64,000 nt of DNA from contig NZ_WJXZ01000001.1 of NCBI RefSeq assembly GCF_009668025.1, positions 873,004 to 937,003 of the forward strand, given 5' to 3'. Below, piece by piece: positions 1 to 8,922 of this stretch. The position numbers and the translations under genes were made by a program. How positions within the stretch are numbered: the first letter of the stretch is position 1; each line of letters begins with the position of its first letter. The notes beneath the pieces were generated by a model. The model was not told where the DNA came from. It did no database searches and worked only from the letters and a program-made list of their open reading frames with translations. Origin of the DNA: Larkinella terrae (GTDB taxonomy: Bacteria; Bacteroidota; Bacteroidia; Cytophagales; Spirosomataceae).

Positions 1-653
1 TCGCGCGGCACCATATTCGGATCGACGCCCTTATTGAGGAACCAGGTCAGCAATTCCGCCGAACCGGGTTCGCAAACCTGAAACTGAGTGGGGATGTGCG
101 CCGAATCGGCAATCTGAAAAGTTGCACCGTGTTCCAGCAACACGTCCAAACATTGCATGATGAGTTGCGGGTTATCGCTTTTTGTCGCCGTCAGGGCCGC
201 AAAATCGAGCAGCGTTTTGGACTGAAAACCGGGTTCGTTGATCGATGGCAGCGGTTTTGCCAGTAGCGTTTTCAGTTGAGTCACGTCACCCGCGGCAATC
301 GCGGCCGCGATCTGCTGGCGACCGGCATCCTGAAAATAGGCTGAGCCATCCTCGCTGGCTGCTGCGTTCCGACGTTGTTTCTGTAATTCGAAGTAATTCC
401 CAAAGGCGATATACAGCCCAACGAGGGCGGGCAGGGCCAGAACAACCAGGGCGATGATTTTCGTTGCCCGGTACGGCAGGATGTTTAAAACAATGAGTCC
501 GGCCAGCAGAAGGGCCGCAAAAAACACCAGTCCCGACTCCATGCCGCGCCCGGCCGCGTCGTTGCCCGAACGATTGATGCCCAGCAGCGTATAGAGGACC
601 AGCAGGCCGTAAATACCGATTAAAACCCAGTTGGAAATAGTAACGATTTTCAT
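1..653 (-). CDS. Ankyrin-repeat membrane protein, cut by the window edge
   Basis: The frame is open from an ATG at 653 down to base 1, giving 217 residues with no stop, so the C-terminus lies outside the window. Three hydrophobic helices are visible at about residues 9-25, 41-58 and 66-84. A soluble part follows with ankyrin-like units, such as IAAAIAAGDVTQLKTLLAK near 115-133 and LLEHGATFQIADSAH near 172-186. The likely topology is a small membrane anchor with ankyrin repeats on the cytoplasmic side, a protein-binding role (inference). Function and partners are unknown. It stands alone, divergent from the gene starting at 926. Confidence 0.8.
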   Translation of the reverse strand, partial: MKIVTISNWVLIGIYGLLVLYTLLGINRSGNDAAGRGMESGLVFFAALLLAGLIVLNILPYRATKIIALVVLALPALVGLYIAFGNYFELQKQRRNAAASEDGSAYFQDAGRQQIAAAIAAGDVTQLKTLLAKPLPSINEPGFQSKTLLDFAALTATKSDNPQLIMQCLDVLLEHGATFQIADSAHIPTQFQVCEPGSAELLTWFLNKGVDPNMVPR

Positions 654-925
654 AATGTGAAAGTGGGTCGAATGAGCGTGGATTTCATACCCCGAAATTG
701 CAACCGTTGCCTCACGGAAACCACCGGAAATAAACAATAAGTCGTTCTCAGTGAATAAGTAACAAACCGGGCCGACGGCTTACGCCGGCGTTTTGATTTC
801 ACTCAATAGATTTCCGGCATAAATTTTTAGTCGGATGTCGTTTTTGGCTAAACTTAAAGTAACTTAGGTAGCTGAAATACAGGGAGTTTTTTGCGTTCTA
901 TGATTTATACGATCCGAAGTCCGTT
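654..925. other. Divergent intergenic region
   Basis: This 272-base gap separates two divergent starts (653 minus, 926 plus), so promoters for both should lie here. I could not fix a convincing TAnnTTTG element for either gene, and no RNA gene is recognisable. Confidence 0.4.
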
Positions 926-2182
926 ATGAAACGATATCTCACGCTCCTGCTGCTTGTGCTGTCGATTGCCAGCCGGGCCAATTCCATCCTGATTCCGATG
1001 GATGACCGCCAGAAAAACCATCTCAAATCATACGGTATTGCCTATTTTGTCCTGAAAGCCGGGCTGGAAGTCGACTGGCTGCTCAATTACCGGGGCGGTA
1101 GTTTCATGATCAAGCATAGCCCGACGGTCGAAACCGAGTGCCGGGTTCGGGGCATTTCGTTCGAGATCATCTCGGATGCCGACGCCAATACCATTCAGCA
1201 GCAGATTTCGAATCCGGACCTGAACATGGCTTCGGTCAAACTGGTGTCGGCCGCCCGGATCGTGGTCTATTCGCCGATCAAGGTCAGCCCCTCCGAATTT
1301 GAAAATACCGATGCGGTTTTGCTGGTCCTCAAATACGCCGAAATCCCGTTTGAAGTGGTGTATGACGAAGAAATCCTGCGGGGCGACCTGGCAAAATACG
1401 ACTGGATTCACCTCCACCACGAAGATTTTACGGGTCAGTTTGGCCGGAATACGCGCCGGATGTCGGTCGAAGACGTGAAGGCGCAGGAAGACATTGCCAG
1501 GAAATTCAACTTCCCGAAAGTTTCGCAGATGAAGCTGGCCGTTGCCAAGAAAATCCGGGATTTCTGCGCCGGGGGCGGTTACATGTTCGCCATGTGTTCG
1601 GGGGCCGAAACCTTCGACATTGCGCTGGCGGCCGAGGGCGTCGATATTGTGGGCAGCACCTACGACGGCGACGGTGTCGACCCGAACGCCCAATCGAAAC
1701 TCGATTTCAGTAAAACCGTTGCTTTTCAGAACTTTACGCTGGAACTCGACAACGGCTACGGTGGCATGGCCTTTTCCGACATCAACAGTTCGGCGGGTCG
1801 TTTCGGAGGTTGGGATCAGCCGTCGGGCTATTTCAGCCTGTTTAATTTTTCGGCCAAGTGGGACATGATTCCCGCCATGCTCGTTCAGAACCACGAATCG
1901 AACATCAAGGAATTTCAGGGCCAAACCACGGCTTTCCGCAAAAGCACCGTCAAACCGAACGTGCTCGTGATGGGCACCAGCCCCTCATCCGACCGGTACA
2001 TTTACGGCGAAGTGGGCATCGGGCAATGGACATTTTACGGCGGCCACGACCCCGAAGGCACGCGCGGTGGCGGCTGGAAAATGCCCACCGACCTGAACCT
2101 GCACCCCAATTCGCCCGGTTATCGCCTGATTCTCAACAACGTATTATTCCCTTCCGCAAAAAAGAAAAAACGGAAAACCTAG
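926..2182 (+). CDS. Secreted class I amidotransferase-like protein
   Basis: The 418-residue product starts with a clear signal peptide (MKRYLTLLLLVLSIASRANS), so it is exported. The body resembles the glutamine-amidotransferase/DJ-1 fold: a central segment GGGYMFAMCSGAETFDIAL near residues 215-233 looks like a nucleophile-elbow Cys (MCSGAE), and HLHHEDFTGQFGRN near 159-172 is a second conserved-looking block. To my recollection relatives in Bacteroidota are often catalogued as asparagine synthetase B-like, although no ATP-dependent synthetase domain is visible here, so that name should not be trusted for function. The C-terminus is lysine rich (KKKKRK). It converges on the ModE-type regulator at 2220. 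Confidence 0.7.
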   Translation: MKRYLTLLLLVLSIASRANSILIPMDDRQKNHLKSYGIAYFVLKAGLEVDWLLNYRGGSFMIKHSPTVETECRVRGISFEIISDADANTIQQQISNPDLNMASVKLVSAARIVVYSPIKVSPSEFENTDAVLLVLKYAEIPFEVVYDEEILRGDLAKYDWIHLHHEDFTGQFGRNTRRMSVEDVKAQEDIARKFNFPKVSQMKLAVAKKIRDFCAGGGYMFAMCSGAETFDIALAAEGVDIVGSTYDGDGVDPNAQSKLDFSKTVAFQNFTLELDNGYGGMAFSDINSSAGRFGGWDQPSGYFSLFNFSAKWDMIPAMLVQNHESNIKEFQGQTTAFRKSTVKPNVLVMGTSPSSDRYIYGEVGIGQWTFYGGHDPEGTRGGGWKMPTDLNLHPNSPGYRLILNNVLFPSAKKKKRKT

Positions 2183-2219
2183 GTGCACGGAAGGCAGCGT
2201 ACGGGCCGGTTTTCGCCGG

Positions 2220-2555
2220 TCAAACGGGGAAGTGCTGGGTTTCCTGCGCCATAAATTGCCGGAACCGGTCCTGAAGCCCCCGGTAATAGGTGAGGTATTT
2301 TACACCTTCCGCCGTTACGCTGGCTCCCCCACCCCGCTCTCCGCCGGTTTGGGTAACCACCAGGGGTGCATCGGCCTGGCTATTCATGGATTGAATCAGG
2401 TCCCAGGCGCGTTTATACGACATTTTCATTTCTTTGGCGGCCTGGTTGATCGAACCCGTTTCCTGAATACGTTCCAACAATTCCATGCGGCCAATGCCAA
2501 AAAACCGCTCCTGAGCTTCCAGCCAGATCCGGCCGTTGATGCGTAGATTTGTCAT
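2220..2555 (-). CDS. ModE-type winged helix-turn-helix regulator
   Basis: The 111-residue protein matches the N-terminal DNA-binding domain of molybdate regulator ModE: RIWLEAQERFFGIGRMELLE, then ETGSINQAAKEMKMSYKRAW as the recognition helix-turn-helix, then a wing containing TQTGGERGGGASVT. It lacks the C-terminal molybdate-binding domains of Escherichia coli ModE, as is usual for short ModE-like proteins. No molybdate transporter or molybdopterin gene is nearby, so the ligand and targets are open. It lies 18 bases upstream of the sensor kinase start-to-stop boundary at 2574-5738 on the same strand; the kinase is transcribed first, and read-through is possible. Confidence 0.85.
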   Translation of the reverse strand: MTNLRINGRIWLEAQERFFGIGRMELLERIQETGSINQAAKEMKMSYKRAWDLIQSMNSQADAPLVVTQTGGERGGGASVTAEGVKYLTYYRGLQDRFRQFMAQETQHFPV

Positions 2556-2573
2556 ACCAAACTTGTGACTTGC

Positions 2574-5500
2574 CTAAAACAGAGCTGTCACTTTCTTAAA
2601 CGATCGTTCCAGCCGATTTAACGATAAAAACCGGTTTGAGGGCCGGAATTTCAGGGTCACGACGGCCCGGGTACCGTCGCTGGGCGAGGACTGCCATTCA
2701 ATTTCGCCGTTAATCAATGCCACCCGCGACTCGATGTTGCCAATTCCCAAACCGCGCCTGGCGGCTTTGTAATCAAAACCCTGCCCATCGTCGTTGTAAT
2801 ACAGTTTCAGTTGCGGTTCTTCAAAAACCAGCCGAATGCTAACCTGCCGGGCGTTGGCGTGTTTCAGGGTGTTATTCAGCAGTTCCTGCGTAATTCGGTA
2901 CAGCATCAGCTCGGTTTCGGGGTCCAGCCGCGACGGCAGCTCGTCGGCCCAGAAGTGGATTTCGAGCGTCGATTTGTCGATGCGGGAAATGAGTTCCTCC
3001 ACGGCAGCCGCGTAACCGTACTGCTCGAGCGTCCGCGGACTCAGTTCGCGCAGGAGGTTGCGGATATTCCCAATGATATCGCTGATGAGCTGCCGGGCGT
3101 GGTCGCCGAGCGAAACCGTCCGCGTGGGATTGCCGGGCGGATCAACCAGGCGTCCGACATACAGCTTCAGAGTAGCCAGTTGGGTACCAATTTCGTCGTG
3201 CAGATCGCGAGCCAGGTTTTTCTTGATCTGCTCCTGCAACTCGACCGCCAGCCGGGTGTTGCGCTGGTGTTGCCGGTGAATGTGATTTTCACGTCGGCGA
3301 AGCCAGTAGAACACGATGGCTCCCACCAGCAACCCAATCAAAACCAGAAACCAGGCCCGCTGCCAGAACGGAGGCTGAATAACCAGCGTCAGGCGTTTGA
3401 TTTTGGGGCTCCACTGCCCGTCTTTATTGGCGGCTTTAACCCGAAACGTGTACGTTCCCGGCGGCAGATTCGCATACCGGACGTAGGTATCATTGCCAGC
3501 CTGGACCCACTGCCCGTCGTAACCCACCAGTTGGTACTGGTACTGGTTCCGGCCGTTGCTGTAGTAGTCCAGCGCCGTAAATTCGAGGGCTACGGTATTT
3601 TGGTCATACGGCAATTCGACCCGGGAAATTTCGCCGATGTACCCATCCGACTGATAGGGTAATTCATTGACGCTCAGATCATGAATGTGCACCGCGGGCA
3701 TGTAGGAACTGGTTCGGAACTGCTCCGGATAAAACCGGTTAAAACCGTTTACGCCCCCAAAAAATAATTCGCCGTCCTGCGTTCGGTAATACGCATTTCC
3801 GTTGAATTCGTAGCCCTGCAAACCATCGGTCAGGTCAAAATTCTTGAACTTTTTCGTGGTCGGATTAAAGAAGGAGATGCCCCGGTTGGTGCTCATCCAC
3901 AGGCGGTTCTGGTGATCCGGCAAAATACCGTATACGAATGGATTGGCCAGGCCATACTGCTGATCGTAGATGCGAATCCGACCGGTTTTTGTGTTGAAAG
4001 CCGCCAGCCCTTTGTCGGTGGCCATCCAGACAATCGGCTGCACCGGATCTTCATAAAAATAAAGAACCGTATAGCCATCCAGCCCCTGAACAATTCGCTG
4101 CGGCTTCGGATTTTGGCCGGTGGGCGGTCGTTCGTAACAGTAAAAACCGGCCGAATACGTCCCGACCCAATACCGACCGGCGCGGTCGTGGCCCAGGCTG
4201 AAAATATTCTGATTGGCCAGCGTCGGCAGTAAAGTAAATTTCTTCCGGCGAATATCAAGCTCATAAAGACCATCTTCCGTGGCCGCCAGCATAATATTGT
4301 CGTCGATGGCCTGCAGTCGCCGGACAAAATTTTCGACCACTTTGCTGTTTGGTGAACCCGGCAACGGAATTTTACTGAAAACGGATTTTTCCTTGTCGAA
4401 TGTAAAAACACCCCCGTTTGTTCCGACCCAAATCCGGCCCAGAGGGTCTTTATAGAGGCATTTGATCAGCGTTCGGGAGGGCAAATCGCTCTTTTTGGCC
4501 TGCGTCAGATACCGCCGGATGATGCGGTTTTGAGCCCGATCCAGCACGTCCAGGCTCCGTTCGGTGGCAATCCAGAGTTCGGTCGGTGAGGTTTCCAGAA
4601 AACCGCGCACCACAAAATGGCTGAGCGTGGTTGGATCTTTGGCAACGTGGGGTTCGTTTTTCGAAACCGCCATACCGCCAAAAAAAGTGCTCCCCGGCAC
4701 AATCCGCGCCAGGCCGTCGGGATCGGTATTGGCCCAGATAATTCCTTGCGGATCAATGTAAATCTTGCAGATTTCGTAGTCGGACAATTGCCGCGAGCTG
4801 TTCGTAAAACCGCCCACCTGACTAAACTGGTTCGCCGATTTAGTAAAGAGCCAGATGCCATTGCGTTGCGTGCCCAGCCACAACCGCCCGTCTCGATCCT
4901 CCGCAATGGTGTAAACTGAGGTTAAGGCCCGACCATTGTCGGGCGTAAAAAGCTGATAACGACCCGTTTGTGGCTCAAAACGAACCAAGCCGCTGGCCGT
5001 ACCCAGCCAGACGATCCCCGCCGAATCGCAGTGGAAAGAGAAAACGCCCATCGGCGGACCGGCCTCATTCGAGGAATGATTGCTGAAATAATAGTGAATC
5101 TTTCGTTCGTAGAGATTGTAGCGAATCAGGCCGGTTGGTGCGTGCAGCCAGACATCGCCGAGCGGAGTCCGAACCGTGGAATTGAGTTGATCGTATTCGT
5201 GGGTCGGCCGCACCGTCGGGTCCAGAACCAGCTTCCGGCGGGTTTTGATGGTCAGCGACACCAGCCCTTCCGTTTCGCTGTAATACAGAACCTCCTGCCC
5301 ATTGGCGTAGAACGGAATGGTTTTGCTTTTGACCGATTTTTTGTCTTTGGAATACGAATAAATGCAGATAAACCGGTCGCTGGCGCGGTCGTAGTAATTG
5401 AGGCCGTATTCCGTGCCGATCCACAGATTGCCGTTACGATCCTCCACAATTCCGGAAATGTTGATGCCGACAATGGCGGTCGAATCCATCAAATTAGGCC

Positions 5501-5738
5501 GGTAATGGCGGAAGTGGGCGCCGTCGTAGCGGTTTAGGCCGTCCTGAGTGCCCAGCCACAAAAAACCGCGGCTATCCGTAAGCAAATGGTAAACAGAACC
5601 CTGCGTCAAGCCATCATCAACACCGATGTGATCAATCCGGAGGGATTGGCTCAAGGGGTCTTTGTCGGCTCCCGAGACGTCTGGCAACCCGAAGGTTAAC
5701 ACCCAGATGAGTAGGAACAAGATACGGGTTAGTTTCAT
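2574..5738 (-). CDS. Propeller-type sensor histidine kinase (HisKA_3, orphan)
   Basis: The 1054-residue protein has a signal peptide (residues 1-23), an extracytoplasmic two-component propeller region with repeated units such as RGFLWLGTQDGLNRYDG and GNLWIGTEYGLNYYDR, a Y_Y_Y domain before the membrane (LPPGTYTFRVKAANKDGQW), one transmembrane helix (about WFLVLIGLLVGAIVFYWL), and a cytoplasmic HisKA_3/HATPase_c core. The phospho-acceptor is His847 in RDLHDEIGTQ; NNTLKHANA is the N box and DDGQGFD the G1 box. There is no receiver or DNA-binding domain in the protein, so it should need a separate LuxR-type response regulator, and none is adjacent. The 5739-5924 stretch upstream holds no gene. 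Confidence 0.92.
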   Translation of the reverse strand: MKLTRILFLLIWVLTFGLPDVSGADKDPLSQSLRIDHIGVDDGLTQGSVYHLLTDSRGFLWLGTQDGLNRYDGAHFRHYRPNLMDSTAIVGINISGIVEDRNGNLWIGTEYGLNYYDRASDRFICIYSYSKDKKSVKSKTIPFYANGQEVLYYSETEGLVSLTIKTRRKLVLDPTVRPTHEYDQLNSTVRTPLGDVWLHAPTGLIRYNLYERKIHYYFSNHSSNEAGPPMGVFSFHCDSAGIVWLGTASGLVRFEPQTGRYQLFTPDNGRALTSVYTIAEDRDGRLWLGTQRNGIWLFTKSANQFSQVGGFTNSSRQLSDYEICKIYIDPQGIIWANTDPDGLARIVPGSTFFGGMAVSKNEPHVAKDPTTLSHFVVRGFLETSPTELWIATERSLDVLDRAQNRIIRRYLTQAKKSDLPSRTLIKCLYKDPLGRIWVGTNGGVFTFDKEKSVFSKIPLPGSPNSKVVENFVRRLQAIDDNIMLAATEDGLYELDIRRKKFTLLPTLANQNIFSLGHDRAGRYWVGTYSAGFYCYERPPTGQNPKPQRIVQGLDGYTVLYFYEDPVQPIVWMATDKGLAAFNTKTGRIRIYDQQYGLANPFVYGILPDHQNRLWMSTNRGISFFNPTTKKFKNFDLTDGLQGYEFNGNAYYRTQDGELFFGGVNGFNRFYPEQFRTSSYMPAVHIHDLSVNELPYQSDGYIGEISRVELPYDQNTVALEFTALDYYSNGRNQYQYQLVGYDGQWVQAGNDTYVRYANLPPGTYTFRVKAANKDGQWSPKIKRLTLVIQPPFWQRAWFLVLIGLLVGAIVFYWLRRRENHIHRQHQRNTRLAVELQEQIKKNLARDLHDEIGTQLATLKLYVGRLVDPPGNPTRTVSLGDHARQLISDIIGNIRNLLRELSPRTLEQYGYAAAVEELISRIDKSTLEIHFWADELPSRLDPETELMLYRITQELLNNTLKHANARQVSIRLVFEEPQLKLYYNDDGQGFDYKAARRGLGIGNIESRVALINGEIEWQSSPSDGTRAVVTLKFRPSNRFLSLNRLERSFKKVTALF

Positions 5739-5924
5739 TTGTCACCGAACCGGAAACATCATGGTAAATTACTAGATAGATCGGTAACCTGCAAATCAGA
5801 TTGTTACGCAACGCTTTTAGCCGAATTAATTATCAGACAATCTGTCGCTATTTTAAAACCATTCCCGGCCCGATGAGATGGTTTTTCCAGTCTGTTTTGT
5901 GATTAAGCGGTTACTTACAAAAAA

Positions 5925-5964
5925 AGAAGTGAGACAAGAAATACAAATCTCTTGTCTCACTTCT
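5925..5964 (-). terminator. Rho-independent terminator of the SGNH esterase gene
   Basis: A perfect 15-bp inverted repeat (5925-5939 with 5950-5964, 10-base loop) lies 12 bases past the stop of the gene ending at 5977. On the minus strand the stem is followed by a run of T (complement of the A run at 5920-5925). The motif GAGACAAGA in the stem recurs behind another gene near 11055. Confidence 0.8.
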
Positions 5965-5976
5965 CATCTCTTTTGT

Positions 5977-8619
5977 CTATTGTTTGAGTATTTTCAGCGT
6001 AACGCCCTTCTGACCGCTCGTTACGCGCAGCAACAACAGCCCCGCCGACTGCCGATGCACCGGCAGCGATTGGTGCTCGACGATTCCGGCTACGGCCACT
6101 TCCCGCTCCGTCACGATTCGTCCATCCAGATCAGTCAATTGCAGACGAAGTGGCTGGCCCTCAACGCCCCGAATGTCAACTTCAACGGTTTCGCCCACTG
6201 GGTTTCCCAAAACCGTTACCGCCAATTTTGTTTCGGTAACGCCAACCGACAACCTTGCCGCCGGACTACACGTCAGCGTTTTGGGTGCGCCCTTCAGTAT
6301 GTAGCTGCTGTTCAGGATTTTAGCGCTAATCTGGTGAGTTGCGTTATTTTTCAGGTTCGCCGGGGTCGTGAAGCTATACGCATGCGCTCCGTTGCCTTTG
6401 TTGGCGTCTTTCAGATCCTGCCGGAAAATATTGGCCTCGGTTGTACCGATGGAAACGCCGTTGGCATAAAACTCAATTTTCATCGCCGTGTTGGGCTTGT
6501 TCCGATCCCAAACCCAGCCCCGAATGGAGCCGCACTCGACTTTATCCAGGTAGCCTTCAAAATCGCCCGTCACTGTAGTCGACGAAGGCGGTTGCGTGGC
6601 CGGTGGCTGAATGGTCAGCGAAACGGTTGTAGTTCCGACGCCGTTCCTCGGATCAGTCGCGGTATAAGTCATGGAGAATGACCCGTTTACGGTCGGTGTA
6701 CCGCTCAAAACCCGGGTGCTCGCGTTGAAACCCAGCCCGCCCGGCAAGGGCGATAAACCGTAAGTCAGCGTTTCGCCGTCCGGATCGGTAAAAACCGGCA
6801 GGGTGGTCGAGAAAGCCACACCTTGCTGTGCCGTCAAACCCGAAACCGTGGGGGGCTGGGGCGGGTTGTTAGTCGGTGTCGGCGGAGTGCCGGTTCCCGC
6901 ACATTCAATCACTTTGGGGCCGCTTTTCAACACGAACGAGCTGCCGGTTACCCGCGCCGAAAGCGTATGCTTCGTATTGTCTTTCAGACTGTTGTCAATA
7001 AAATACCGGAAAGCGTGCCGACCGTCGCCTTTGCCCGCATTCATCAGATCCTGCCGAAATTCATCAGCAGTCAAGGTCGCGATCACGTTGGTTCCATCCA
7101 GAATCTGAACCGAAATAGGCGTATTTTTTTGGTTGGCATCCCAGGCCCAGCCCCGAAACGTCTCGCAATCAGCTCCGTAGAGATAGCCGTCGAAATTACC
7201 GCTAACAACCGGGGGCGTGGGCGAACAGTTTACGTTAACCGGCACGCCAGTGGTTTCGCCCTTATTGAGCATGGGAGCCGAATTGGCAAAAAAGCTCTGC
7301 CCGTTATACAGGTTGGTCAGCGCCTTGTTCCATTCCGTCGCTACGGCACTCTGTCCCTGGCTGTTGAAGTGCGTTTTATCCGGATCAGGAAGCCGGTACG
7401 CGTTTCCAAACTGGTCGGTATTGGGACCGGCAAAAATATTGGCCCGGCCATACGGCGACGTAAACGGGTCCCCAAAGTCTTTGATCGGCGCAGCGGGATT
7501 CGAGGTTTGGTGGGTATTGTACCCAATTACTTTGGTCTGTGCCAGAATCACCATCGGATCGGTTCCTCCGCGGAGGTGGCTCACCTGCGAAACCACCCAG
7601 GGAACTTCGCTGCCCAGATCCGTCCGGCTTTGCCCAATCAGCTCGTTCAGCACATCTTCGTACGTTTCGGATGTGTTGATCGCGTTGGTCCGCACGTCGT
7701 AATAGCGCGACGCGCGCGGAAAAATGGCGGTCGAATTTTCCGGGGCGGTATTCGGTTTGGTCGGATCGTCCCGCCGGTCGTTTTCGCCCTGATGCCAGAG
7801 AATGGCCCGCAAACCCGTTTGCCGGGCCTTTCCAGTCAGGTAGTTTTTCAAATTCCGGTAGGGAAAACCGTTCACAAACCGGGGTTGGCCGTTACTGAAC
7901 GGCGAGTTGCGGTTTTGGCTGCTGTTGCGCCACTCCACCACGCTGGAGGCCGACATCGCCGTCTGATGGAACGAAACCGGCACGTTCAGGACTTGAATCA
8001 GCTTATTGCCCAAGCCGCCCCAATACCACTGGTAATTGATGGTTTCCGGGGCACATCCGGCGCATTTGCCCGGATCATTCTGCTCAAAACCCTGAAAATT
8101 ATTGCTCTGGTCTTTCTCATTGACAAACCGGACGAAGGTTGCATTGCCGGTTTCGTACGACTGGTTGTTGTCATTTGCATAGCCCGACGCGTTGGATTGA
8201 CCGGCAATGGCGAAAACTTCGCCGACGCCAATATCGAAATCGGCGGTTTCCCGGTTGCTGTTGTCCTTCGCGCGAACCTTGTACATACCGCCCGCCATGT
8301 CGAGCTGCGCCGTTACCTGGCAGGTTCCGGCGCCGGAGATCGTCACGTTTGTCCAGCTTTGCGAATTGCCGGTAACCGGATTCAGTGGCCCCTGCGTACC
8401 GCCCGCCAGCGAATACTTATAAAACAGCAGTTGCAGGGACGAAATAGCCTGGCCGTTCGTCGAGGTGACGATAAATTTTACGTTCGCTTTATTGTCCTGC
8501 CCACGCTGGAAAACCATGCCGTTTTGGGGCCACGAAATACTGATCTGGGCGTGCAAATTGCTCGCACATACGAGCAGGAGAACAATCAGCCCATAAAATG
8601 AAAGTAGATTTTTTTGCAT
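5977..8619 (-). CDS. Secreted SGNH carbohydrate esterase, multi-domain, T9SS-like tail
   Basis: The 880-residue product has a signal peptide ending near AQ25. A sialate-O-acetylesterase-like SGNH catalytic domain follows, with GQSNA at residues 140-144 (nucleophile Ser142) and LWHQGEND near 280, the block normally carrying later active-site residues. After it come a roughly 95-residue module (GYLYGADCETFRGWAWD), a He_PIG immunoglobulin-like domain (FTDPDGETLTYGL), a second copy of the same module (GYLDKVECGSIRGWVWD), and a C-terminal segment (VEVDIRGVEGQPLRLQLTDL ... LLLLRVTSGQKGVTLKILKQ) typical of type IX secretion sorting domains. It probably deacetylates a polysaccharide outside the cell. 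The substrate is unknown. Confidence 0.85.
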   Translation of the reverse strand: MQKNLLSFYGLIVLLLVCASNLHAQISISWPQNGMVFQRGQDNKANVKFIVTSTNGQAISSLQLLFYKYSLAGGTQGPLNPVTGNSQSWTNVTISGAGTCQVTAQLDMAGGMYKVRAKDNSNRETADFDIGVGEVFAIAGQSNASGYANDNNQSYETGNATFVRFVNEKDQSNNFQGFEQNDPGKCAGCAPETINYQWYWGGLGNKLIQVLNVPVSFHQTAMSASSVVEWRNSSQNRNSPFSNGQPRFVNGFPYRNLKNYLTGKARQTGLRAILWHQGENDRRDDPTKPNTAPENSTAIFPRASRYYDVRTNAINTSETYEDVLNELIGQSRTDLGSEVPWVVSQVSHLRGGTDPMVILAQTKVIGYNTHQTSNPAAPIKDFGDPFTSPYGRANIFAGPNTDQFGNAYRLPDPDKTHFNSQGQSAVATEWNKALTNLYNGQSFFANSAPMLNKGETTGVPVNVNCSPTPPVVSGNFDGYLYGADCETFRGWAWDANQKNTPISVQILDGTNVIATLTADEFRQDLMNAGKGDGRHAFRYFIDNSLKDNTKHTLSARVTGSSFVLKSGPKVIECAGTGTPPTPTNNPPQPPTVSGLTAQQGVAFSTTLPVFTDPDGETLTYGLSPLPGGLGFNASTRVLSGTPTVNGSFSMTYTATDPRNGVGTTTVSLTIQPPATQPPSSTTVTGDFEGYLDKVECGSIRGWVWDRNKPNTAMKIEFYANGVSIGTTEANIFRQDLKDANKGNGAHAYSFTTPANLKNNATHQISAKILNSSYILKGAPKTLTCSPAARLSVGVTETKLAVTVLGNPVGETVEVDIRGVEGQPLRLQLTDLDGRIVTEREVAVAGIVEHQSLPVHRQSAGLLLLRVTSGQKGVTLKILKQ

Positions 8620-8922
8620 ACAATGCGGTTTGGTGTAAATTAAATGGTCCGGATAGCTGAAAACGGAAAGTGCGTTACTGGATACCGGTTTTTGTATCGA
8701 TCGGCGTCCCCAATAACTACGTACAAATTACGGCTTTTAAATCGGGTTTTTTACGAATAAATCACTAAGTATAAAGATACATAGATATACTCATAGGTGA
8801 GTGCGGTGGTCAATGAATCCGTTAGCCGGACTCGCCCAACTAAATACCAGACAGTTTTTTATTGACCAAAAACCGTATTTTGAACTTTATTGACTCGTTT
8901 CCTTCTTAACCTAATCAAGACA
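8620..8922. other. Divergent intergenic region
   Basis: These 303 bases separate the esterase (minus) from the prolyl oligopeptidase (plus). The part from 8690 on is AT rich and probably holds both promoters; no convincing TAnnTTTG match, RNA gene or repeat was found. Confidence 0.4.

Noticed and set aside
1028-1924. 298-codon open frame on the minus strand
   Set aside because: It is antisense to the exported amidotransferase-like gene and has no export signal or domain.
6823-8601. 592-codon open frame on the plus strand
   Set aside because: It is antisense to the SGNH esterase gene, whose product has signal peptide, catalytic and sorting motifs. The antisense product has no recognisable domain; such frames arise from the codon bias.
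8863-8885. Possible promoter (TTG plus TATTTTG) before the first prolyl oligopeptidase
   Set aside because: The spacing is about 11 bases and the minus-7 match is incomplete, so it does not meet the TTTG/TAnnTTTG pattern.
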